A stretch of 64,000 nt of DNA from Opitutaceae bacterium. Lineage in GTDB: Bacteria; Verrucomicrobiota; Verrucomicrobiia; Opitutales; Opitutaceae. The position numbers and the translations under genes are program-made. Of the stretch, positions 17,509 through 25,013 are shown piece by piece; position 1 is the first letter of the stretch; every line of letters begins with the position of its first letter. The notes below the pieces were generated by a model, which saw only the letters and a program-made list of their open reading frames with translations, made no database searches and was not told the DNA's origin. Where the stretch lies: positions 1-64,000 of the forward strand of contig PLXS01000016.1 in the NCBI GenBank assembly GCA_003151515.1. Direction: 5' to 3'.

Positions 17509-18501
17509 CTAGCGCGAGGCCACGTAGTTGAAGAAGCCCCGGGTCTGCGCCCTCTCCCGGTCGGTGAGGATGGTCCCCTCCGCCCCCGGGCACGCGCGGA
17601 TGAGCTCGAGGCCGGCCTCGACGCCCGCTATGAACGCCGAGGTCGAGAGCATGCCCGCCTGCAGGCAGGTGTCCGCGATCACGGTCGCCTGGGTGCACCC
17701 GTTGGCGACCGGCCATCCCGTCCTGGGGTCGATGATGTGGCCGTAGCGCCGGCCGCCGGCGGTGAACGAGCGGATGGAGTCCCCGGACGAGGCGATCGAC
17801 CTGCGGTTCAGGGCCACGCTCGCCCAGATGGTCCCGGGCTTCTTCGGGTCCTCGAGCCCGACGTGCCAGGCGGGCCTGCCGGGAGGCGCGCCGCTCGCGC
17901 GGATGTCGTGGCCGAAGTCGACCAGCGAGTCGGCTATCCCGTGCTCCCCGGCGAGCATCGAGACCATGTCCACGGCGTACTCCTTGCCGAAGCCCCCGAA
18001 GTCGAGCGCCATGCCCTTCTGCGCCAGGAAGACCCTTCCCGGCTCCCGGCGCACCTTGGCCCAGCCCGTGAGCCCCAGGGCCTCGCGGATCGCCTCGGGC
18101 CCCGGGACGACCGGGGGGTCGGCCTTCCAGTTCCAGATCCGGATGAGCGGCAGGGCGGACGGGTCCAGGATCCCGCGCGTCATGAAGTGCAGGGTGTCGC
18201 ACATCTTGAGCAGCGCCTCGGTCTCCGCGTCGATCTCGACCCACTCCCTGCCGGCGGCGTCGTTAATCCTGCTGACGATGCTTCCCGGCTGGAAGCGGGA
18301 GTACTTGGCCTCGAAGGCGTGCACCCAGCCCTCGGCTTCCTTCTCGAAGGCCGCCGCCTGCGCGTCGCCCCCCGGCGCCGAGTACTGGACCTCGCACTGG
18401 GTCGCCATCGCCCGGAAGGAGAGCTTCCTCAAGGGCGGGTCCGCCCCCCGGCCCGCGGGGATCGGGTCGGGCGCCCGGTTCTGCTGCGAGACGATGGCCA
18501 T
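17509..18501 (-). CDS. ApbE-like flavin transferase, metal-site variant
   Basis: This encodes 330 residues of the ApbE family (FAD:protein FMN transferase). Visible motifs are MALDFGGFGKEYAVD, LVDFGHDIRA and RYGHIIDPRTGWPV. The C-terminal metal-binding motif, normally ADALST, reads AGMLST: Gly at about 283 replaces the Mg-binding Asp, while the Thr at about 287 is kept. No lipobox or signal peptide is seen, so it would act in the cytoplasm or is non-catalytic. It is the last gene of the minus-strand gspGHIJKLM run, 22 bases after gspM, so it is probably co-transcribed. Its link to secretion is unexplained; a divergent FAD-binding role or use of the flavin site for another purpose is possible. 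Confidence 0.85.
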   Translation of the reverse strand: MAIVSQQNRAPDPIPAGRGADPPLRKLSFRAMATQCEVQYSAPGGDAQAAAFEKEAEGWVHAFEAKYSRFQPGSIVSRINDAAGREWVEIDAETEALLKMCDTLHFMTRGILDPSALPLIRIWNWKADPPVVPGPEAIREALGLTGWAKVRREPGRVFLAQKGMALDFGGFGKEYAVDMVSMLAGEHGIADSLVDFGHDIRASGAPPGRPAWHVGLEDPKKPGTIWASVALNRRSIASSGDSIRSFTAGGRRYGHIIDPRTGWPVANGCTQATVIADTCLQAGMLSTSAFIAGVEAGLELIRACPGAEGTILTDRERAQTRGFFNYVASR

Positions 18502-18523
18502 GGGCGCCCCCCTTGAAGGGCCC

Positions 18524-19063
18524 CTAGTTGCGCGAGATCTCGACCGAGGAGATCTGGAAGCTGGCGTTCAGGAGCGCCGGGTTCGCTCGGTCGACCTGCA
18601 CCGAGAACTGCTCGATCCCGATGTAGGGCGAGCGCTTGCCCAGCGCCAGGTAGAAGGTCTTGAGCGCGCCCCAGTCCACCTTGGTGACGCTGAACTGCAG
18701 CGTGTGGACCGCGAACTGCCCGCTTCGCAGGTCCTTCGGGTCGCCGCTGGTCGTGTTCTTGAGCCCCGACTCCGTGGCGATGGCCGCGACCTCGGCGATG
18801 AGCCGCGTCGTGTCCAGGGTGCGCACGGGGTCGAGCCGGCTCGCCGCGGCCTGGGCCGAGGCCTCGACCGTCGGGCGGTCGGTGAGCCAGCGCGCCTGCT
18901 CGGCCAGGGCGGCCGTCGTCGAGCGCGCGGCGTGGGAGAACCGGCCGGCGCGGGCGCTCAGGCTCGAGAACCAGATCGCGGCGGCCGCGACCGCGAAGAC
19001 CATGAGGAGAAGCTTCTCCCTCACGTGCCGCCCCAAGAAGAATGCGCGCAGCGAGCGGATCAT
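18524..19063 (-). CDS. GspM/PilO-like secretion assembly protein
   Basis: This encodes 179 residues. A short cytoplasmic N-terminus with basic residues (MIRSLRAFFLGRHVREK) leads into one membrane segment (LLLMVFAVAAAAIWFSSL). A periplasmic helix and a small alpha/beta ferredoxin-like domain follow, as in GspM/PilO. Assignment rests on topology and on position: the ATG overlaps the stop of the GspL-like gene as ATGA. It would pair with GspL in the inner-membrane assembly platform. Sequence signatures for GspM are weak in general, so the exact symbol is left open. Confidence 0.65.
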   Translation of the reverse strand: MIRSLRAFFLGRHVREKLLLMVFAVAAAAIWFSSLSARAGRFSHAARSTTAALAEQARWLTDRPTVEASAQAAASRLDPVRTLDTTRLIAEVAAIATESGLKNTTSGDPKDLRSGQFAVHTLQFSVTKVDWGALKTFYLALGKRSPYIGIEQFSVQVDRANPALLNASFQISSVEISRN

Positions 19064-20202
19064 GACGAGGCGGGGGCCAGCGCGCCGGCCCTGAAGGTCA
19101 CGACGAGCGTGAACGTGACCAGGTTGTCGTGCGTCCTCTGGTCGCGGATCTCGACCCGCTCGCAGGCCGGCGCCTGCTCGAGCGCGCTCTTGTAGCCGGC
19201 GATCTCGCCCGCGTTGTTGGTCTGGGCCTCGATCTGGATCGTGTTGAGGGCGCTGGTCGTGGCCCGAAGGAACTGGATCGCGGGCGCCGCCTTCGGCATC
19301 GCGGCCCCGGGCGACACGAGCGAGATCATCTCCAGGGGCAGGAGCCGCTTGGTCGACAGGTCGTTGATCCTCTCGGCCAGGTCCTTCTCGGCCATGATGT
19401 GGGTCACGGTCGGGCTCTGGGCCGCCACCTTCGCCTTGCGGGCGGCCTGCCAGAAGCCCCCGCCCAGGAGCGCGAGCTCGCCCAGGGCGAACAGGAGGCA
19501 GGCCGCGGCGGCGCCGACGGTGAGCCTCCAGAGGAGGAGGTCCCTGCGCCGGGCGCGGCCGAGCGCCAGGAGGTCGACCTTGTCGCGCACGTCCAGGTCC
19601 GCGGCCACCTCGGCCGGGATGCGCGAGACGTGCTCGCCCGCCCTGAAGGCGAACTCGGAGTCGCTCCTGCGGGGCTGCGCCGCGGGCGCGGACGCGATCT
19701 CGACCACGCTCCCCGCCCCGGCGCCAAGCGCGTCGCGCGCCTTGGCGCGGGCCGCGTCGTCGGCGTCCGGCGCCAGCGGCTGGTGGAGCACCTGCAAAGG
19801 GACGGGCCCCTCGCCCCAGCGAACCGCCGTCAGCCCCTCGGGTGCCGAGAGGATCACGGTCACCCCGGCCGGAAACGTGCACCCGAGCATCGCGGCGAAG
19901 GCCGGGAGCACGAGCTCCGCGCTCGCCCAGGGCTCCATCTGGTCCGTCGTGAACCGCCTGCGGTAGGAGGCGAAGGCCAGGGCGCGGCCGGCGCCCGCCG
20001 GCCGGTAGAAGCCGTGGTAAAGCTGGGCCAGCGGGAAGGGCGAGAGCGCCTCCAAGGCCAGGCCCACCTGGGAGACCACCTCGGCGCGCGACGCATCGGC
20101 CGGAACCTCGAAGGAGCGCGAGAAGAAGACCGCGTCCGGCAACACGACGACCCGGGGGGGCGGCGGTCCCCCGCTCAGGAAGCTAAAGGGCGATGCGCAC
20201 AT
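19060..20202 (-). CDS. GspL/PilM-PilN-like secretion assembly protein
   Basis: This encodes 380 residues. The N-terminal half (about 15-220) resembles the actin-like cytoplasmic domain of GspL/PilM in length and pattern. One membrane segment follows at about 228-250 (VGAAAACLLFALGELALLG), then a periplasmic coiled coil and a PilN-like ferredoxin fold (about 290-375). The family recruits GspE to the membrane. It lies 3 bases after gspK, and its stop overlaps the next start by four bases, so translation is probably coupled. Confidence 0.7.
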   Translation of the reverse strand: MCASPFSFLSGGPPPPRVVVLPDAVFFSRSFEVPADASRAEVVSQVGLALEALSPFPLAQLYHGFYRPAGAGRALAFASYRRRFTTDQMEPWASAELVLPAFAAMLGCTFPAGVTVILSAPEGLTAVRWGEGPVPLQVLHQPLAPDADDAARAKARDALGAGAGSVVEIASAPAAQPRRSDSEFAFRAGEHVSRIPAEVAADLDVRDKVDLLALGRARRRDLLLWRLTVGAAAACLLFALGELALLGGGFWQAARKAKVAAQSPTVTHIMAEKDLAERINDLSTKRLLPLEMISLVSPGAAMPKAAPAIQFLRATTSALNTIQIEAQTNNAGEIAGYKSALEQAPACERVEIRDQRTHDNLVTFTLVVTFRAGALAPASS

Positions 20203-20205
20203 GCT

Positions 20206-21369
20206 TTAAGTCTGGGGGGTGACGGGTGGCGGAGGCAGCGGGATATCATCCTCTTCTAGCATTTCAAGGACAGTATACGGATAATTAATGCTTTGCGAGG
20301 CCGCGGCGGAGGTCTGGGCCGACGTCGCGGTCGAGGTGGGCTGCGCGGTGCTCGTCACGGAGGTTGTCGACGCGGTGGACGAGGTCGAGGCCGCCGCGGT
20401 CGCGTTCGTGGCGGCCGTCTGGTTGATGGTCGCCCCGCCCTGGGGGGCCACGACGGCCGAGAGCCTGAAGCTCGAGCGGCCCTCGTGCACGGTGATGCTG
20501 ACCCGAAGCGCCGAAATCGTGTCCGCGAAGGAGTTGGCGTTGCCGCCCACGCCGGCGACCGCCGCGAGGGTCGTCGGGTCCTGGAACCACTGCTGGCCCA
20601 GCTGGGCGTACTGGCCCGTGCCCTGGAGGAAGTCGCCGATGTGCTGGCGCTGGGAGTCCGCGTACTGGCCCACGGCGGCGAGCACGTCGGCGTTCGCCGT
20701 GTTGATGTTCGGCTGCGGGTACTTGTACAGCGAGACGTCGTCCACGAACCTCCAGAAGTACCCGTTCGGCAGGCCGTTCTCGTCGAAGAAGACGTCCTTC
20801 GCGTAGGCGATCGCGGCCAGCTCGCTGTACGCGCGCAGCGGCCGCTGCGGCTCCGCGTACGGGATCGTTGCGCTCGCGTAGTCGGGGGCGACCGTCGTCG
20901 AGTAGACGTAGCCGCTCTGCATCCAGCCCTCGATGACGTCGGCCAGCTTCTCGGCGTCGCTCGGCTGCATCTGCCAGGCCTCGAAGAGGTTCGTGAGCGT
21001 CGTCAGGTCCGCGTGGGCGATCGGGATCTTCCCGCTCTCGTCCTGGAAGGAGATCTCGACCTTGCGGCCCTCACTCGGGGACCAGTTGGCCCAGGTGAGC
21101 GGGTCGCCCCACCCCTCCGACATGGAGTGCAGCCCGTTGTCCGCCTGCCGGAAGTCCTCGAGGACCGCGATCGTCACCTCGAGCGCGGAGTACGCCTCCT
21201 GGCGCAGGCGCCGGGCGTCGGCCTGGCGCACCTCGACCAGCAGGTCGTTGCCGGCCTTCTCGACCAGCGCCGTCAGCGCCGCCGACGCGAACAGGAGCGT
21301 GATCAGGACGACCACGACGATCGAGGAGCGCTGCGGGCGGCCCGGGCCCATGTGCGTCGTCGCGCTCAC
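20206..21369 (-). CDS. gspK: Pseudopilin-associated protein GspK
   Basis: This encodes 387 residues from the GTG at 21369, which overlaps the gspJ stop as GTGA; an ATG six codons later is the alternative. The N-terminal hydrophobic helix SSIVVVVLITLLFASAALTAL is pilin-like, with a Ser-Ser junction rather than the usual Gly-Phe. The large globular domain matches GspK length and includes INTANADVLAAVGQY, the helix-hairpin-type segment of the family. The C-terminal 60 residues are Ser/Thr/Ala-rich and end in a Pro-rich tail. GspK caps the pseudopilus tip together with GspI and GspJ. Confidence 0.8.
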   Translation of the reverse strand: MSATTHMGPGRPQRSSIVVVVLITLLFASAALTALVEKAGNDLLVEVRQADARRLRQEAYSALEVTIAVLEDFRQADNGLHSMSEGWGDPLTWANWSPSEGRKVEISFQDESGKIPIAHADLTTLTNLFEAWQMQPSDAEKLADVIEGWMQSGYVYSTTVAPDYASATIPYAEPQRPLRAYSELAAIAYAKDVFFDENGLPNGYFWRFVDDVSLYKYPQPNINTANADVLAAVGQYADSQRQHIGDFLQGTGQYAQLGQQWFQDPTTLAAVAGVGGNANSFADTISALRVSITVHEGRSSFRLSAVVAPQGGATINQTAATNATAAASTSSTASTTSVTSTAQPTSTATSAQTSAAASQSINYPYTVLEMLEEDDIPLPPPPVTPQT

Positions 21370-22010
21370 CAGGGGTTGGGCAGGCCCTGCCCCGTCGCCG
21401 GCACGGTGACGAAGACGACCCGGGTCATCCTGTCGTAGGTGAACGTGACCCTGAGGCGCTGCGGCGGCAGGGGGTTGCCCCCGCTGTCCGTGCGCAGCGT
21501 GGTCTCCGTCGTCCACTTGTTGAAGTCCTGATCGAAGTAGTCGAAGGCGAGCCCCGTCACGAACGGCGAGACCAGCGTCTCCCTCGGGGGGTCGTCGTTG
21601 AAGTGGTTCTCGAGGTCGGAGTGCCAGAGGATGTACAGGCCCTGGCCGCGGCGCACCTGGAACGAGCAGGTGAGCTCGGGCAGCGGGATGTCCGGCCAGG
21701 CGAGGATCCTGGCGCCGGAGAGCTCGACGAAGGTGATCAGGTTCTCCTGGCCGCCGGAGGCCGGGGTGACCGGCGAGACGCCGAGCGGCGTCGAGTTGAC
21801 CGCGGCCGCGGGCGGCAGGCACGCGCGGCGCACCTCGCCCTGGATGAACCGCGTGACGGCGCGCACGTGCTGGTCGAAGAGGCGCACGTCGGTGTTCTTC
21901 CCCCAGAGCTCGCCCATGGAGAAGATGAACGTGTTGAGCCCCACGAGGATGAGCGCGGCGAGCGCCGTCGACAGGAGCACCTCGATCAGCGTGAAGGCGC
22001 GCGTCCTCAC
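21366..22010 (-). CDS. gspJ: Minor pseudopilin GspJ
   Basis: This encodes 214 residues from the GTG at 22010, which overlaps the gspI stop as GTGA and gives the short leader VRTRA directly before FTLIEVLLS, the prepilin N-terminal helix with the conserved Glu at position 5. The residue before the Phe is Ala rather than the common Gly. The globular part is beta-rich and matches GspJ in length. It sits between gspI and gspK, the conserved order of tip pseudopilins. Confidence 0.85.
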   Translation of the reverse strand: MRTRAFTLIEVLLSTALAALILVGLNTFIFSMGELWGKNTDVRLFDQHVRAVTRFIQGEVRRACLPPAAAVNSTPLGVSPVTPASGGQENLITFVELSGARILAWPDIPLPELTCSFQVRRGQGLYILWHSDLENHFNDDPPRETLVSPFVTGLAFDYFDQDFNKWTTETTLRTDSGGNPLPPQRLRVTFTYDRMTRVVFVTVPATGQGLPNPW

Positions 22011-22489
22011 TGGGCCTGCTTTCCCTGCACGAGGGCCACGCGGTTCGCGGCGTTCTGGCGCAGCGTGGAGCGCGTCGTCGGGTCCGACCACGTGGGCCTC
22101 ACCAGCATGAAGGTCTCCGTCACCTTGTCGGGCAGCTTCGAGCCCTCGGTTATCGTGCACGTGAAGGTCACCGTGAAGAGGTCCGTCGTGTCCGTGGGCT
22201 CGATGTCCGCCGTCCACTTGACGTGGCGCGAGGCCAGGTCGGCGCCGGTCGAGGTGTCGTCGAACTCGGCGCCGTTCTGCGCCGTCTGCAGGTCGGCCTG
22301 CGCGAGGAGCTGCGAGCGCGCGTACTCGAGGTCCACGTCGGACGCGTTCGCGCTGCGCGCGCTCTCGTAGCCCTGGAGCACGTTCAGGTACGCGCTCCCC
22401 AGGACCACGGTCGTGAGCGCGAAGATGACGAGGCCGATCAGGACCTCGACGAGCGTGAAGCCCCTGGCGGCGTGGCTACGGCTGGGCAT
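22007..22489 (-). CDS. gspI: Minor pseudopilin GspI
   Basis: This encodes 160 residues. The leader MPSRSHAARG is followed by FTLVEVLIGLVIFALTTVVL, a canonical class III prepilin cleavage site with Glu5. A small globular domain follows. The ATG lies inside the 3' end of gspH (14-base overlap). Identity as GspI is based on size and gene order (G-H-I-J-K). Confidence 0.85.
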   Translation of the reverse strand: MPSRSHAARGFTLVEVLIGLVIFALTTVVLGSAYLNVLQGYESARSANASDVDLEYARSQLLAQADLQTAQNGAEFDDTSTGADLASRHVKWTADIEPTDTTDLFTVTFTCTITEGSKLPDKVTETFMLVRPTWSDPTTRSTLRQNAANRVALVQGKQAQ

Positions 22490-22988
22490 CGCTTGCGCTT
22501 AAGACGGGCGCGCAGGTCCAGGGGTCCACCGAGAGGATGTGCGCGCCGGCGTTCACGCGCACCTGCGCGCGGAACGCCGTGCAGGTCCCGTCGCTGTAGA
22601 AGGTAACGTAGGGCATGGGCTGCGACTCGACGAGCGTGCCGCCGACCAGGACCAGCGAGCCCGAGAGCGCCTGGGCGGGGTGGAAGTCGATCGTCAGGTC
22701 CTCCGGCCCCGCGACGGGGATCGGGGTCGCCTGCGCCCCGTCGTTCAGGACGAACCCCCTGGCCTTCGGGTCGAAGGAGAGCAGCACGCTCTTCCCCTCG
22801 GTCAGGGCCTCCTTGCGCGCCGCCGCGCAGGCCGCCCAGAACTGCTCGTCGGGGCCCTTGGCCTGGCCGGAGAGCATCGCCGAGGAGGCACCGACGAAGA
22901 TCCAGCCCATGAGCCCGATCAGGGCCAGCACCAGCAGGATCTCGATAAGCGTGAAGGCTCCCTTGTTACCAGTTCCCGATGTCGTCAT
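22476..22988 (-). CDS. gspH: Minor pseudopilin GspH
   Basis: This encodes 170 residues. MTTSGTGNKGA precedes FTLIEILLVLALIGLMGWIF, a prepilin helix with Glu5 and Ala before the scissile Phe. A beta-rich domain of GspH/FimT type follows (QFWAACAAARKEALTEGKSVLLSF begins the first helix-strand). The ATG at 22988 lies 23 bases inside the 3' end of gspG, so the two reading frames overlap and are probably coupled. Confidence 0.85.
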   Translation of the reverse strand: MTTSGTGNKGAFTLIEILLVLALIGLMGWIFVGASSAMLSGQAKGPDEQFWAACAAARKEALTEGKSVLLSFDPKARGFVLNDGAQATPIPVAGPEDLTIDFHPAQALSGSLVLVGGTLVESQPMPYVTFYSDGTCTAFRAQVRVNAGAHILSVDPWTCAPVLSASDAQP

Positions 22989-23400
22989 CCGTGCCGTCCG
23001 TCTTGTCGGGGCCCTTCGACCAGATGTCGTAGCCGTTCTTGTTGTGGACACCCGGGTAGCGGTACTGGTACGGCTCGTTCCAGGGGTCCAGTATCGGGTA
23101 CTTGGACCCCTCCGCCACGTACGGCCCGCGCCAGCGGTCCGCCTTGCCGGCGGGCGCCGTGAACAGGGCCTGCAGGCCCTCCTCGGTCGACGGGTAGTCG
23201 CCCATCTGCAGGCGGTAGGTGAGGAGCGAGGTCTTGATGCTCTGCGTGACAAAGATGTGGGCGATGCTCGTCTGGGACGAGCCGAAGGCGCCGCCCACGT
23301 TGGCGATGGTGATGCCGGCGAGGAGCCCGATGATCGCGATGACGACCAGGATCTCGAGCAGGGTGAAGCCTCGGCGGAGAGATTTTCTTATTGGGCTCAT
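22966..23400 (-). CDS. gspG: Major pseudopilin GspG
   Basis: This encodes 144 residues, the standard size. The leader MSPIRKSLRRG is followed by FTLLEILVVIAIIGLLAGI with Glu5. The C-terminal half contains the GspG signature: DYPSTEEGLQALFTAP, WRGPYV, DPWNEPYQYRYPG and the calcium-loop-like GPDKTDGTDDDIGNW end. This is the main subunit of the secretion pseudopilus. It is first in the minus-strand run and 75 bp downstream of the MFS gene, so the run's promoter is either there or further upstream. Confidence 0.95.
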   Translation of the reverse strand: MSPIRKSLRRGFTLLEILVVIAIIGLLAGITIANVGGAFGSSQTSIAHIFVTQSIKTSLLTYRLQMGDYPSTEEGLQALFTAPAGKADRWRGPYVAEGSKYPILDPWNEPYQYRYPGVHNKNGYDIWSKGPDKTDGTDDDIGNW

Positions 23401-23475
23401 GGATCGGATAGTATTGGGGGAGCGCTCCCCCGTTGTCGAGACGCGCGCCGGAGGGCAAAGGTTGCGGGGGCGGGC

Positions 23476-24921
23476 CTACCGGGGGCCTCGCCCGTCGCGG
23501 CGGGACTCGTCGGTAAACACATGGTTCACAAGGAAGCTGAGACCCAGCACGCCCCCCAAGGTTCGAATATTCCGCATGGCCCCGACCACCCGGGAGAAGG
23601 GGCTGGCGGCGGGCTCCCGCACCCGCAGGAGGAGGAAGGCCCCCGCAAGGGCGACCACGGGCTGGACGGCGAAGCACGCGTGGTAGGCCGTCAGGGGGTC
23701 GGTCCAGCCCTGGGACAGGGAGAGGGCCCAGCCCCCCAGGATGGGCGCAACCGCGGCGACGAGCGACGACGCCGCGAGGTTGACCCCGATGGCGAGGGTC
23801 TTCGCGTCAAGCGGGATCAGCCGCAGGCCGATCATGAACTGCCCCAGGACGAAGCCCGCGCTCGTCGCCCCGATCCAGGTCCACAGGGCGTAGAGCATGA
23901 CCCTGTTGGCGGGGTTGACGAAGCACCAGAGGAACATCGAGGCCTGCCAGAGGATGAGCGAGAAGACCATGACGGGCTTGCTCCCGTGCCGGTCCAGGAG
24001 GTGGCCCCAGGCCGGCAGCGACAGGGCGCCCCCCACCTGCGAGAGCGCCGTCACGATGCCCACGTCGAAGGCCGAGAAGCCGATCCGCTCCAGCATGAAG
24101 ACCGTGTAGAAGGGCCCGAAGCAGTTGGCGGCGAAGCTCCAGACCGCCCCGAAGACCACGAAGACCAGGAACGAGCGCGCCTTGACGAGGACGTCGACCT
24201 GCTCCCCGAGGGTCTCGCGCGGCGGCGGCGGCGGGCGGTGGGGGCGAGTCGGGCTGATCGCCTGCCAGCGAAGCGAGAAGACCCGCAGGAACGCGGAGGC
24301 GAAGATCACGGCCTGGAAGGCGCGGACCGAGTACTCCCAGCGAGAGAGGACCCAGCCCGAGGTGACCAGGAAGACGACGGTCGACCACTGCAGGATCCGG
24401 TTCCTTCCCCCGAAGAACTTCCCGCGTAAGCGCGCCGGCACCCACTGCTCGATCCACGTGCTCCAGCTGACCCCGGCGACGGCCCCGAAGCAGCTGGACA
24501 CGAAGTACCAGCCGAGGATCCAGAGCGCGGCCTCGGCCGGGCTGTCGCGCGGGATGAACGGCAAGAGGAAGCCCAGGGCGACCCAGCTCGCCAGGTGCAG
24601 GCTGGCCGCGGTCACGGTCACGACCTTCGGCGGCCTGCGCCTCATGAGGAAGGGCGAGACGAAGATCTGCAGGAAGTTGCCGACGAACGGCAGCGAGCCC
24701 AGGACGCCGATCGCGGCCGGGGTGAGGGGGAAGGCCTTCGTCACCAGGGCCGAGAGGGCCATGCTGCCCGAGAGCGCCATCGTGACTATCGGGATGGCGA
24801 CGATCCCCTCGCTCGTGCAGTAGCGAAGGCACAGCTTCAGGTCGGCCTTGCGCCTGAGGGCCAGGGCGCGGCCGCGGCTAACCCCTGAGTCCGGAGCGGG
24901 CTGCATGGCCACTTTCTGCAC
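23476..24921 (-). CDS. MFS transporter (probable sugar permease)
   Basis: This encodes 481 residues with about 11-12 hydrophobic segments and short loops typical of the major facilitator superfamily. A central cytoplasmic loop is rich in Pro/Arg (PTRPHRPPPPPRETLGE, about 225-240). The GTG at 24921 is preferred because GAGGGG lies about five bases upstream; the ATG at 24906 is the alternative. It lies 92 bp downstream of the alpha-galactosidase gene on the same strand, so uptake of a galactoside or its product is a reasonable guess. No substrate motif proves this. Confidence 0.8.
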   Translation of the reverse strand: MQKVAMQPAPDSGVSRGRALALRRKADLKLCLRYCTSEGIVAIPIVTMALSGSMALSALVTKAFPLTPAAIGVLGSLPFVGNFLQIFVSPFLMRRRPPKVVTVTAASLHLASWVALGFLLPFIPRDSPAEAALWILGWYFVSSCFGAVAGVSWSTWIEQWVPARLRGKFFGGRNRILQWSTVVFLVTSGWVLSRWEYSVRAFQAVIFASAFLRVFSLRWQAISPTRPHRPPPPPRETLGEQVDVLVKARSFLVFVVFGAVWSFAANCFGPFYTVFMLERIGFSAFDVGIVTALSQVGGALSLPAWGHLLDRHGSKPVMVFSLILWQASMFLWCFVNPANRVMLYALWTWIGATSAGFVLGQFMIGLRLIPLDAKTLAIGVNLAASSLVAAVAPILGGWALSLSQGWTDPLTAYHACFAVQPVVALAGAFLLLRVREPAASPFSRVVGAMRNIRTLGGVLGLSFLVNHVFTDESRRDGRGPR

Positions 24922-24952
24922 GGTTCCCCTCGCGCGCGGAAGTCACGATCAT

Positions 24953-24976
24953 CCGGGCCATGGTAGATCGGCCCGG
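24953..24976. terminator. GC hairpin between alpha-galactosidase and MFS genes
   Basis: CCGGGCC (24953-24959) and GGCCCGG (24970-24976) form a perfect 7-bp stem with a 10-base loop, 37 bases past the alpha-galactosidase stop and about 30 bases upstream of the MFS start. There is no T-run, so it could attenuate or stabilise the transcript rather than end it. Confidence 0.3.
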
Positions 24977-25013
24977 GCGCGTGCCAAGAGCGCTGTGCCC
25001 GCGGCCGCGCCCG

